A stretch of DNA of 7,578 nucleotides from JAYPEY01 sp964519245 (GCA_964519245.1 CAZFLK010000233.1:1-7578), one strand, 5' to 3'; counted from the stretch's first letter, positions 1-5,866 are shown. The notes: generated by a model from the sequence alone, not told the origin. Made by a program: numbers and translations.

Positions 1-1
1 G

Positions 2-133
2 GGCTCCAACGGCTGCGCGTTCGCTCCTCACTCTCTCGATGCCACTGTGCTGGCGGGCGCGGTTGCGGGGCAAATCAAAGGGCGGATGCCGGTCGCTCGA
101 CCCGGCATCCGCCCACTCCCCCCCGGTCCCTGA
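2..133 (+). CDS. Possible 3' end of an unidentified plus-strand gene (partial)
   Basis: Frame 2 is open from the window edge to a TGA at 131-133, giving 43 residues that start GSNGCAFAPHSLDATVLAGA and end in a proline-rich tail. About 70% of third codon positions are G or C, which fits the other genes here, while the neighbouring frames look less coding-like. I do not recognise the peptide. The last third of the frame runs through the 80-114 hairpin, so the true end could also be read as a gene extended into a structured intergenic element. The start lies outside the window. A minus-strand frame across the same bases is also open, so strand is not certain. Confidence 0.3.
   Translation, partial: GSNGCAFAPHSLDATVLAGAVAGQIKGRMPVARPGIRPLPPGP
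80..114 (-). terminator. Strong GC hairpin, likely minus-strand terminator
   Basis: A perfect 13-bp stem (80-92 with 102-114, arm GGGCGGATGCCGG) encloses a 9-nt loop. Read on the minus strand the stem is followed by TTTGATTTG, a short broken T-tract. On the plus strand it is followed by ACTCCC, so termination on the minus strand is more plausible. It lies about 100 bp beyond the stop of the 217-444 gene and would end that two-gene transcript. The T-tract is weak, so Rho dependence or an mRNA-stabilising role is also possible. Confidence 0.4.
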
Positions 134-216
134 CGTCGCAACGGCAAAAAAAGAAGAAATTCGTGATTCATGGGGCTCGGCGGCGAATTCCAGCCCCTCA
201 GCTGGACGGCTTCAGA

Positions 217-444
217 TCAAACGGCCTTTGCGACCACATCCCCGCCGCTCCGTCCGCAGGTTCCGATGATGACCTCGCCGGACCAGAGCTCGGAAAGCGG
301 CCCCAGGCAATGGGCATGAAGGGCGTGGTCGCGAAACAGATCTTCGGGGCCAGCCTCGGAGACGACTCCCCCCGGCGCGATAAAGGCGGTTTGGCGGCTG
401 TCTGCGACGGAAACAGGCGAAATGGAAACGGGAATCAGGCTCAT
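217..444 (-). CDS. Small hypothetical protein, 75 aa (second gene of a pair)
   Basis: An ATG at 444 opens a 75-codon frame ending in TGA at 217-219. The protein begins MSLIPVSISPVSVADSRQTA and ends SGGDVVAKAV. It has no signal peptide, no membrane segment and only two cysteines (in HAHC and GTCG). About 70% of third positions are G or C, which supports real coding. I do not recognise a family. The start is chosen because the coding-like composition begins there and it lies 20 bp after the stop of the upstream small gene, so the two are probably co-transcribed. There is no clear Shine-Dalgarno; a T-run sits just before the ATG. An overlapping plus-strand frame exists but reads like an antisense shadow. 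Confidence 0.55.
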   Translation of the reverse strand: MSLIPVSISPVSVADSRQTAFIAPGGVVSEAGPEDLFRDHALHAHCLGPLSELWSGEVIIGTCGRSGGDVVAKAV

Positions 445-464
445 GGCAAAAAAGACGTTGGGGT

Positions 465-671
465 TCAGGCGGCTTGGAGTTCGGCGACAACAGATTCGAA
501 AGAACGGGACGGGGTGCCATCGCCGGCCAGGAAGGAGGTCAGGCGGGCCAGCGATTGGGCGTGAATCCTCAGACTCTGCAGGAAGGCGTTGGAGGGACGG
601 CCCTCGGCGGTTTCGGCGTAGGTGAATTGGGCGGCGGCCCCGGCTGTTTGGCTGACTTGTTCTGCATTCAT
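465..671 (-). CDS. Small hypothetical protein, 68 aa (first gene of a pair)
   Basis: An ATG at 671 starts a 68-codon frame ending in TGA at 465-467. The protein starts MNAEQVSQTAGAAAQFTYAE and ends SVVAELQAA. It is alanine- and glutamine-rich and probably helical, with an amphipathic central stretch (NAFLQSLRIHAQSLARLTSF) and no cysteines or membrane segment. Codon third positions are strongly G/C-biased, as in the other genes. The open frame continues upstream, but the upstream translation is basic, low-complexity and crosses an AT-rich spacer, so I take the internal ATG as the start. No Shine-Dalgarno is visible. It is followed after 20 bp by the 75-aa gene. I do not recognise its family; the two may act together because they appear to share a transcript. 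Confidence 0.6.
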   Translation of the reverse strand: MNAEQVSQTAGAAAQFTYAETAEGRPSNAFLQSLRIHAQSLARLTSFLAGDGTPSRSFESVVAELQAA

Positions 672-704
672 GAGAGGAATACGAACGAGCCCGGAGATCT
701 TGCG

Positions 705-729
705 GATTTTTATTATTTTTTTCTGACAA
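705..729 (-). promoter_or_regulatory. AT-rich tract with TTGTCA, possible promoter region for the small-gene pair
   Basis: The 249-bp spacer 672-920 separates two divergent genes and must hold promoters for both. Its only AT-rich island is 705-722, a run of A/T in otherwise GC-rich DNA. On the minus strand TTGTCA (724-729) precedes it, resembling a -35 hexamer, with AATAATAAAAAT beyond, but the spacing to a good -10 is not canonical. Apart from this and the inverted repeat at 876-906 I see nothing definite in the spacer. Confidence 0.2.
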
Positions 730-875
730 GGGCGTTTTTGGACGAAAACACCAGGAATGCGGGGCAGCCCAGAGGCCCGCGGGACCGGCATGGGGCGCCG
801 GCGGAAAAGCAGTCCGGGGTTTCGTCCGGCGGCGCAGCGCCCTGACGACACGCCCCTGCCCAAGTTTCCTTTCGA

Positions 876-906
876 CAGGGCAATCGGCGGCTGGCATCTT
901 GCCCTG
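876..906 (+). promoter_or_regulatory. 8-bp inverted repeat in the leader of the DUF1080 gene
   Basis: CAGGGCAA (876-883) and TTGCCCTG (899-906) are perfect inverted arms around a 15-nt spacer, ending 14 bp before the ATG at 921. In RNA this forms an 8-bp stem with a large loop close to the ribosome-binding region. In DNA the arms could be operator half-sites. No Shine-Dalgarno is apparent between the repeat and the start. Which of these roles applies cannot be told from sequence. Confidence 0.3.
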
Positions 907-920
907 ATTCACCGAAAGCC

Positions 921-2183
921 ATGCGCAAGTTCATCTCCTTCATCCTCGCCGGGGCCGCGTTGGCGGCCGCAACCTCCACAGTCTCCGCCGCCGCCGGCGG
1001 CTGGGTTCCGCTCTTCGACGGCAAGTCGCTCGACGGCTGGATTCAGCGCAATGGGAAAGCCAAATACACGGTCGAGAACGAAGCGATCGTCGGCCGCACC
1101 GTCCACAACACGCCCAATTCCTTCCTTTGCACGGCCAAGAACTACGCGAATTTCATCCTCGAGTTGGAGTACCAGGTCGATTCCCGGATGAACTCCGGCG
1201 TGCAGATCCGCAGTCACAGCCTGAAGTCCTACAAGGATGGCCGGGTGCACGGCTACCAGGTGGAGATCGATCCCTCCGACCGCGCCTGGTCCGGCGGCAT
1301 CTATGACGAGGCGCGCCGCGGCTGGCTCAATCCGCTCAAGGACAACCCTGCCGCGCAAAAAGCCTTCAAGCAAAACCAGTGGAATCATTACCGGGTCGAG
1401 GCCATCGGCGATCGCATCAAGACCTGGGTGAACGGCGTTCCCGCGGCCGATCTGCACGACGCCATCACCCCCAGCGGCTTCATTGCGCTGCAGGTTCACA
1501 GCATTTCCAAGGACAAACCCGAGGGCATGGAGATCCGCTGGCGCAACATCCGCATCAAGGACCTCGGGCCCACCAAGCCGCTCCCCCTCTTTGACGGATT
1601 GACGCTGAAGGGCTGGGTCGACGGCGCCGGCAAACCGGTCAAGTCCGGAGACTGGGTGGCCGTGGATGGGACGCTGCACCGCCAAGGCAAGGGCGGTCAC
1701 ATCTACACCGAACTCGACTACGGAGACTTCGAGTTGAACCTGCAATGGAAGATCTCCGAGGCCGGCAACAGCGGCATCAAATACCGCGTCAAGAAATACG
1801 GCTCCGCCCTGCTCGGCCCGGAATACCAGGTCCTCGACGACGACAAACACCCCGACGGCCAGAAGCGCGAGGGACGCCGCAAGTCCGGGGCGCTCTACGA
1901 CCTCTTCAAATGCAACGACCAGAAGCAACTCAAGCCTGTCGGCGAGTGGAACCAGACCAAGATCATCGTCCGCGGCTCCCAGGCCGAACACTGGCTCAAC
2001 GGAAAGAAGGTCCTAGCCTACGACACGCAGAGCGAGGCCTGGAAGCAGGAGCATGCGGAAAGCAAGTTCAAGGGCTTGAAGGACTTTGCGCAGAACAAGT
2101 GGGGCAAGATCATGTTGCAGGACCACAACGACCTGGTCTGGTATCGCAACATCACCGTCAAACCTCTGCCCCCGCTGGATTGA
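921..2183 (+). CDS. Exported tandem DUF1080 protein (3-keto-disaccharide hydrolase-like)
   Basis: The 420-aa protein has a Sec signal peptide: basic MRK, a hydrophobic core to about residue 18, and a probable cut near VSA-AAG at 21-25. Two DUF1080 (PF06439) domains follow. Domain 1 spans about 28-214 (WVPLFDGKSLDGW, NSGVQIRS, GYQVEIDPSD, GGIYDE, WVNGVPAADL). Domain 2 spans about 219-414 (LPLFDGLTLKGWV, DFELNLQWKISEAGNSGIKY, GPEYQVLDDD, GALYDL, GEWN, HWLNGKKV). Both keep the family's opening FDG...GW motif and the NSG and Y-Q-V core motifs, so neither looks obviously degenerate. The fold is a concanavalin-like beta-sandwich; family members hydrolyse 3-keto-glycosides or bind glycans and are numerous in Verrucomicrobiota and Planctomycetota. 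A periplasmic or surface role in carbohydrate degradation is likely, but the substrate cannot be read from sequence. The ATG is fixed by the signal peptide. The promoter probably lies in the 672-920 spacer. Confidence 0.93.
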   Translation: MRKFISFILAGAALAAATSTVSAAAGGWVPLFDGKSLDGWIQRNGKAKYTVENEAIVGRTVHNTPNSFLCTAKNYANFILELEYQVDSRMNSGVQIRSHSLKSYKDGRVHGYQVEIDPSDRAWSGGIYDEARRGWLNPLKDNPAAQKAFKQNQWNHYRVEAIGDRIKTWVNGVPAADLHDAITPSGFIALQVHSISKDKPEGMEIRWRNIRIKDLGPTKPLPLFDGLTLKGWVDGAGKPVKSGDWVAVDGTLHRQGKGGHIYTELDYGDFELNLQWKISEAGNSGIKYRVKKYGSALLGPEYQVLDDDKHPDGQKREGRRKSGALYDLFKCNDQKQLKPVGEWNQTKIIVRGSQAEHWLNGKKVLAYDTQSEAWKQEHAESKFKGLKDFAQNKWGKIMLQDHNDLVWYRNITVKPLPPLD

Positions 2184-2205
2184 AGGACTGAACAACCAAT
2201 CGGAT

Positions 2206-2224
2206 GCCGCCGCCACACGGCGGC
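2206..2224 (+). promoter_or_regulatory. GC-rich 7-bp hairpin between the DUF1080 gene and a small membrane-protein gene
   Basis: GCCGCCG (2206-2212) and CGGCGGC (2218-2224) form a perfect 7-bp stem with a 5-nt CCACA loop, 22 bp after the DUF1080 stop and 17 bp before the ATG at 2242. No T-tract follows, so it is not a standard intrinsic terminator. It may stabilise the upstream mRNA 3' end, or limit read-through or translation of the next small gene. A chance GC-rich palindrome cannot be excluded. Confidence 0.35.
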
Positions 2225-2241
2225 CTTGGTCGCGCGTCGTC

Positions 2242-2439
2242 ATGCCGCTGATTGCGACCTTGCTGATCCTGGGTACGCTTCTCCCCAGCATCGGCCGATT
2301 TCACCACTTCTTGATCCTCATCACCATGGCAATTCTGCCAATCGCCATGATCGTCTCCGGCATCCGCAGGCGAGCGACCAAGGTCGAGCGCCTCGGCTGG
2401 GCGGGGTTCGGCGCCCATTATAAAAACGGGCCGGCTTGA
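2242..2439 (+). CDS. Small two-helix membrane protein, 65 aa
   Basis: The 65-aa product has two hydrophobic segments: about residues 2-17 (PLIATLLILGTLLPSI) and 22-41 (HFLILITMAILPIAMIVSGI). A basic stretch IRRRATKVER and a short polar tail follow. This is a hairpin inner-membrane protein with a positively charged cytoplasmic tail. I do not recognise a family. The frame is open further upstream, into and across the DUF1080 stop, but the ATG at 2242 begins exactly at the first membrane segment and is the only ATG after the preceding gene. No clear Shine-Dalgarno is present. It follows the DUF1080 gene on the same strand after 58 bp and could be co-transcribed with it. It converges on the Rrf2 gene, 22 bp away. 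Confidence 0.55.
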   Translation: MPLIATLLILGTLLPSIGRFHHFLILITMAILPIAMIVSGIRRRATKVERLGWAGFGAHYKNGPA

Positions 2440-2461
2440 GAGAGTCCACGAAACACGCCGA

Positions 2462-2881
2462 TCAGATGTAATACATCTCGTGCTTGGCGGCGCCTTCCTC
2501 AAGCAGCTTTTGAAAGGTGATGTTGTCCGCCGCCTCGTCCAAGGCCGACTGCAGTTTCTCCCAGGCGCCCCGCAATTCCTCGGCGCAGTCGGAATCCTGC
2601 AGCCCGGAGGAATCGAACACCTGCCCGTGAATGCAGCGGAGGACATCGCCAAGGGAGATCTCCTTCGGCTCCCGGGCCAGGAGGTAACCGCCCTCCTTGC
2701 CGCGCATGCTGCGCACGATTTGCTGCGATTTCAGCTCAATCAGAATCTGCACCAGGTACTTCGGGGGAATCCCCTGCTCCGCCGCCAACGACTCCACCCG
2801 CACCGCCTTGCCCGTATGATGCTTGCGCGCCAAACCATAAACGGCGCGCGCGGCGTAATCGCTTTTCACGGAAAGTTTCAC
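2462..2881 (-). CDS. Rrf2-family transcriptional regulator, CymR-like tail
   Basis: The 139-aa protein is a winged-helix Rrf2 regulator, normally a dimer binding a palindromic operator. The GTG start at 2881 is chosen because it gives the canonical family N-terminus MKLSVKSDYAARAVYGLA; an in-frame TTG at 2917 would add 12 residues not usual in the family. The helix-turn-helix is about 26-54 (VRVESLAAEQGIPPKYLVQI), the wing about 58-68 (SMRGKEGGYLL), and the dimerisation helix about 100-130. IscR and NsrR bind Fe-S clusters through three clustered cysteines. Here only C83 and C99 are present, so a cluster of that type is unlikely. The C-terminus HEMYYI resembles, from memory, the AYMFYI end of Bacillus CymR, which controls cysteine metabolism with CysK. 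That subgroup assignment is inference. The gene is divergent from the YgjP-like gene and may regulate itself and that neighbour. Confidence 0.88.
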   Translation of the reverse strand: MKLSVKSDYAARAVYGLARKHHTGKAVRVESLAAEQGIPPKYLVQILIELKSQQIVRSMRGKEGGYLLAREPKEISLGDVLRCIHGQVFDSSGLQDSDCAEELRGAWEKLQSALDEAADNITFQKLLEEGAAKHEMYYI

Positions 2882-2921
2882 TCGGCGGACGTTAATCGCG
2901 TTCCATTCAATAGCCAAGCCC

Positions 2922-2934
2922 AGCCTTTGAGGCT
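2922..2934. promoter_or_regulatory. Short dyad upstream of the Rrf2 gene
   Basis: The 143-bp spacer 2882-3024 separates the divergent Rrf2 and YgjP-like genes. It holds a 5-bp inverted repeat, AGCCT-TTG-AGGCT, 41 bp upstream of the Rrf2 GTG. Rrf2 proteins often repress their own gene from palindromes in this position, but this dyad is short and does not match the CymR or IscR operator consensus as I recall them. No convincing -35/-10 pair was found on either strand. Confidence 0.15.
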
Positions 2935-3024
2935 CAAGGTCGAGCCCATTTCATCCCCCCGAGACGGGAACTTTCACGCAATTGAAACGTGCGCGACAAT
3001 CCGCCGACTCGTACACTGCGGCCA

Positions 3025-3762
3025 GTGCAATTGGATCTGCTTTTCCAGGATGAACCGCCGAAGCGCGGAACCGATGCGACGCTCGTCGTCGCATCCCGCC
3101 GCGTGCCTGTCCAATTCGTGCGTCATCAGCGCGCCAAACGCTACATTCTGCAGGTGCGCGATGACGGTTCCGTTCGCCTGACCGTGCCGCGCTTCGGCTC
3201 CAAGCGCGAAGCGCTCGCTTTCGCCAATACGAGGCTCGAGTGGATCGAGAACCAGCTCAACAGATCCGCGGAGCAGAACAAAACCCGCCGGGATTGGGAG
3301 CACGGAACGGCAGTTCTTTTTCGCGGCAACCCCGAGAACCTCCACGTTGAGACGCTTCCCGCCTCCACCCGCATTCGCTTCGCGGAGCAGGCCTTTCTCG
3401 TCCGCGGGGACGGCTTCAGCGTCAAGGAGGCGACGCAACAGTTTCTCTGGAACCTCGCGCGCACCGAGCTTGCCCGCCGCACTTTCGAACTGGCGGAACA
3501 GCAACGCCTGGAAGTCCGCCGCGTCACCGTGCGCAATCAGCGCTCCCGCTGGGGGTCCTGCTCGGCCAACAAGACCATCTCACTCAACTGGCGTCTGATA
3601 CAGACGCCCGACCAAGTGCGCGACTACGTGATCCTCCACGAGCTGATGCACCTCCGGCAATTGAATCATTCACGCCGCTTCTGGTCGTTGGTGGAAGCCG
3701 CCTGCCCCGACTATCGCGAAGCGGAGAAATGGCTGAAGGAGAACGCCGGGTTGCTGAAGTAG
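3025..3762 (+). CDS. YgjP-like metal-dependent hydrolase (DUF45, HExxH)
   Basis: The product is 245 aa from the GTG at 3025. It has an N-terminal beta-rich part (RRVPVQFVRHQRAKRYILQV, then SVRLTVPR) and the catalytic YgjP-like domain (PF01863) in its last third. The domain carries the family block RSRWGSCSANKTISLNWRL, the zinc motif HELMH (residues 205-209), and the downstream HSRRFW whose histidine (215) is the probable third ligand. The family (COG1451) resembles M48-type zinc peptidases, and its E. coli member YgjP has been annotated as a UTP pyrophosphatase; the real substrate here is unknown. It is probably cytoplasmic, as no signal peptide or membrane segment is seen. A GTG at 2989 would add 12 residues. 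I prefer 3025 because it gives MQLDLLFQ, a common start for such proteins, and the extra codons lack the G/C third-position bias. The gene is divergent from the Rrf2 gene and convergent with uup. Confidence 0.88.
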   Translation: MQLDLLFQDEPPKRGTDATLVVASRRVPVQFVRHQRAKRYILQVRDDGSVRLTVPRFGSKREALAFANTRLEWIENQLNRSAEQNKTRRDWEHGTAVLFRGNPENLHVETLPASTRIRFAEQAFLVRGDGFSVKEATQQFLWNLARTELARRTFELAEQQRLEVRRVTVRNQRSRWGSCSANKTISLNWRLIQTPDQVRDYVILHELMHLRQLNHSRRFWSLVEAACPDYREAEKWLKENAGLLK

Positions 3763-3772
3763 CAGGTGAATT

Positions 3773-3877
3773 GGAGCGCGGAATTCATTCCGCTTCAACC
3801 TCCGAAGCCCCAAAGGTCCGGCACCAAACCAAGGCCTGTCTCGCCCCAACGTTGAAGCGGACTAAAGTCCGCGCTCC
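3773..3877. repeat. Inverted pair of 26-bp hairpin repeats (REP/BIME-like)
   Basis: The arms 3773-3798 and 3852-3877 are inverted copies matching at 23 of 26 positions, separated by 53 bp. Each arm is itself a hairpin: GCGGAAT-TC-ATTCCGC on the left, and in the same orientation GCGGACT-TT-AGTCCGC on the right, both flanked by GGAGC and TTCAA. One difference is a compensated base pair (A-T against C-G), which argues that the structure is selected or copied as a hairpin. The pair lies between convergent genes (YgjP-like and uup) and may act as a bidirectional mRNA end. Its right arm runs 16 bp into uup and encodes the final ERGL and stop. No transposase is visible nearby. Confidence 0.8.
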
Positions 3878-5778
3878 GACGTCTGATTCGCCACCGCCTC
3901 CAGTTCCTCCCAGCGCGCATATAGTTTCGCGGCGGCGTCCTTGGCCGCCTCCAGTTCGGCCTGCAGTTCCTTGGTCCGCTCGCCATGCTTGGCATGGAAT
4001 TCCGGATCCGCAAAGACGCCCTCGATTCGCTCCACCTCGCCTTCAGCCTCCATGATGCGCTCCTCCATCCCCTCGAGTTCGCGTTGTTCCTTCCAGGTCA
4101 GCTTGCGCGGCCGGGGCTTGTCGGAAGCCCCCTGACGCGCGGCCTTGGCGACCTTTTCATAAGCCTTGGCGGTTTCCCGCGATTTGCTTTCGGCGCGCTC
4201 CTTCTTCTCCAGATAATAGTCGAAATCCCCCTCGCTGAAGGCGACCCGCCCATCGCTCTCAAAGGCCAGGATTCCGTTGCAGACGCGATTGAGGAAATAG
4301 CGGTCGTGACTCACGACCAGGATGCAGCCGGTGAATGCCATCAGCGCCTCCTCCAATACCCGCAACGTCGGCAGGTCGAGATCGTTGGTCGGCTCATCCA
4401 GGATCAGGAAGTTGCCGCCCCGCTTCAACACCTTGGCCAGGAGCAATCGACTGCGCTCGCCCCCGGAAAGGGCCTTCACCTTCACGCCGATTCGATGATC
4501 CGGAAACAGGAAGCGCTTCAGGTAAGCCCGCACGGAAATGCGCCCGTTGCCGAATGGCACGAACTCCTTGCCGTCGCTGGCCTCCTCCAGCACGGACTTG
4601 TCGTCATCCAACTGCAGGCGCGTCTGGTCAACGTAGTTGAACACGGTCAGGGCGCCGCTCTTGATCGTTCCCTCGCTGGCGGTCAGATCCCCCAGGATCA
4701 GCCGCAAGAGGCTGGTCTTGCCCGCGCCGTTTCGCCCCACAACCCCAATCTTCATGCCACGCTCGAAATTGAAGGACAAACCGCTGAACAAGGTCCGGCC
4801 GGCAATCGACGCCGCGGTGTTGTTGAGTTGCACGATGCGATTGCCCAACTGCCCCGGAGGCGGAATCACCAGGTCCATGTCCACCTCGCGCTCGGGGCCG
4901 TCCTTCGCCTGCGTCTCGTAGAATTTGTCGACGCGGCTCTTCGCCTTCGTGCCGCGCGCCTTGGGTCCGCGGCGGATCCAGTCGAGTTCACGGCGCAGGA
5001 AGCCCTGTCGCTTCGCCTCGGTTGTTTCCTCGTTGGCCAGGCGCTCGGCCTTGGCCTCCAGGTAAGTCGTGTAGTTGCCCGAGTAGGTGAAACAGCGACC
5101 GTTCGCCACCTCGACAATGGTGGAAGTGATCCGGTCCAGAAAATAGCGGTCATGCGTCACCAGCAGGAAGGCGCCGCGGTAGGCTGTCAGGAAATCGCCC
5201 ATCCACTGAATGGACTCCGTGTCGAGGTGGTTCGTGGGCTCATCCAGGATCAGCAATTCCGGTTGCGAAACCAACGCCCGACACAGGGCGACCCGCCGCA
5301 TTTCCCCGCCCGAAAGCCCCTCGATCCCGCGCTCCGCCGGCGGGGCGTTCAAATGGCTCATCACGGTTTCGATCCGGTTGTCCAACTCCCAACCGCCCAA
5401 GGCCAGTATCTCCTGCTCCAAGCGCTCGTGCTCCGCGTGATCGACGTCCGGCGACTCAAATCGCTCGATCAAACGCAGGACATGCGACGCCCCCGAGCGG
5501 ATATTCTCCTCGACCGTCGCGCCCTCATCCAACGTGAACTTCTGCGAAAGATAGCCGATCCGCAGATCCCGCCGCCTCGAAATCTCGCCGGAATCCGGTT
5601 GAAACTCCCCTGTCAACAAACGCAACAACGTCGACTTCCCACACCCGTTCCGCCCGACCATGCCAATGCGTTGATCCGCGCAGATGTTCAACGACGCGCC
5701 GCTCAGCACGACCTCGTCGTTGTAGCGCACCGCCAAGTCCGTGGCGTTGATCAAGGTTGGGGCCGTTCCGCTTGCCAT
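3862..5778 (-). CDS. uup: ABC-F ATPase Uup
   Basis: The 638-aa soluble protein has two ABC ATPase domains and a C-terminal extension, the Uup layout; E. coli Uup is of similar length. Domain 1: Walker A GRNGCGKST (42-50), signature LSGGE (155-159), Walker B LLILDE (175-180), H-loop His209. Domain 2: Walker A GRNGAGKTS (348-356), LSGGE (437-441), Walker B FLILDE (457-462), His491. The interdomain linker holds RRELDWIRRGPKARGTKAKSR-type sequence (262-282), typical of Uup. The C-terminal coiled coil spans about 555-630 and starts after a basic stretch (KPRPRKLTWKEQRE). All catalytic motifs are intact. ABC-F proteins act on ribosomes; in E. coli, uup mutants also show more transposon and tandem-repeat excision, and the C-terminal domain binds DNA. 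The ATG at 5778 is preceded by a heptamer array with a weak AAGAAAG purine stretch. The last four residues and the stop come from the 3773-3877 repeat. Confidence 0.95.
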   Translation of the reverse strand: MASGTAPTLINATDLAVRYNDEVVLSGASLNICADQRIGMVGRNGCGKSTLLRLLTGEFQPDSGEISRRRDLRIGYLSQKFTLDEGATVEENIRSGASHVLRLIERFESPDVDHAEHERLEQEILALGGWELDNRIETVMSHLNAPPAERGIEGLSGGEMRRVALCRALVSQPELLILDEPTNHLDTESIQWMGDFLTAYRGAFLLVTHDRYFLDRITSTIVEVANGRCFTYSGNYTTYLEAKAERLANEETTEAKRQGFLRRELDWIRRGPKARGTKAKSRVDKFYETQAKDGPEREVDMDLVIPPPGQLGNRIVQLNNTAASIAGRTLFSGLSFNFERGMKIGVVGRNGAGKTSLLRLILGDLTASEGTIKSGALTVFNYVDQTRLQLDDDKSVLEEASDGKEFVPFGNGRISVRAYLKRFLFPDHRIGVKVKALSGGERSRLLLAKVLKRGGNFLILDEPTNDLDLPTLRVLEEALMAFTGCILVVSHDRYFLNRVCNGILAFESDGRVAFSEGDFDYYLEKKERAESKSRETAKAYEKVAKAARQGASDKPRPRKLTWKEQRELEGMEERIMEAEGEVERIEGVFADPEFHAKHGERTKELQAELEAAKDAAAKLYARWEELEAVANQTSERGL

Positions 5779-5782
5779 GTCT

Positions 5783-5813
5783 TTCTTGGTTCTTGGTTCT
5801 TGGTTCGCAGTTC
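5783..5813 (-). repeat. Heptamer array (GAACCAA)3 in the uup leader
   Basis: On the minus strand three perfect GAACCAA units (5806-5786) are flanked in the same 7-nt register by degenerate units: GAACTGC upstream (5813-5807) and GAAAGAC downstream (5785-5779). The downstream one abuts the uup ATG at 5778. The array therefore occupies the ribosome-binding region. Change in copy number would shift upstream signals relative to the start by 7 nt per unit without changing the reading frame of uup. A purine-rich AAGAAAG at its end is the only Shine-Dalgarno-like sequence. Confidence 0.8.
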
Positions 5814-5853
5814 TGTGCCCGGTGGAAGCGGGGAATGAACTGCATTACGCCGT

Positions 5854-5866
5854 CGAATTCAATTCG
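5854..5866. promoter_or_regulatory. 13-bp palindrome between the RluA-family gene and uup
   Basis: CGAATT-C-AATTCG is a perfect dyad with 6-bp arms and a single central base. It lies 76 bp upstream of the uup start inside the 169-bp spacer 5779-5947, which is otherwise occupied by two heptamer arrays. It could be an operator for uup or chance; no matching second copy was seen in the window. Confidence 0.15.

Noticed and set aside
445..467. Programmed or accidental frameshift joining the two small proteins through the T-run
   Set aside because: The T-run lies after the first stop codon and before the second ATG, so slippage there could not fuse the two frames without reading through the stop.
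474..845. A plus-strand frame of 123 codons over the small-gene pair
   Set aside because: It is glycine-rich, mirrors the 68-aa minus-strand gene, and continues through the AT-rich spacer into noncoding-looking sequence.
909..1991. A 360-codon minus-strand frame opposite the DUF1080 gene
   Set aside because: The sense strand encodes a clear signal peptide and two DUF1080 domains. The antisense product is a low-complexity mirror of it.
3773..3877. Insertion sequence ends around a lost transposase
   Set aside because: The 53-bp spacer is too short for a gene remnant, no target duplication is evident, and each arm is itself a hairpin, which fits a REP-like pair better.
3985..5838. A 617-codon open frame on the plus strand opposite uup
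   Set aside because: It is antisense to an ABC-F gene with all motifs intact. The translation has no recognisable domain, and long antisense frames are expected in GC-rich DNA.
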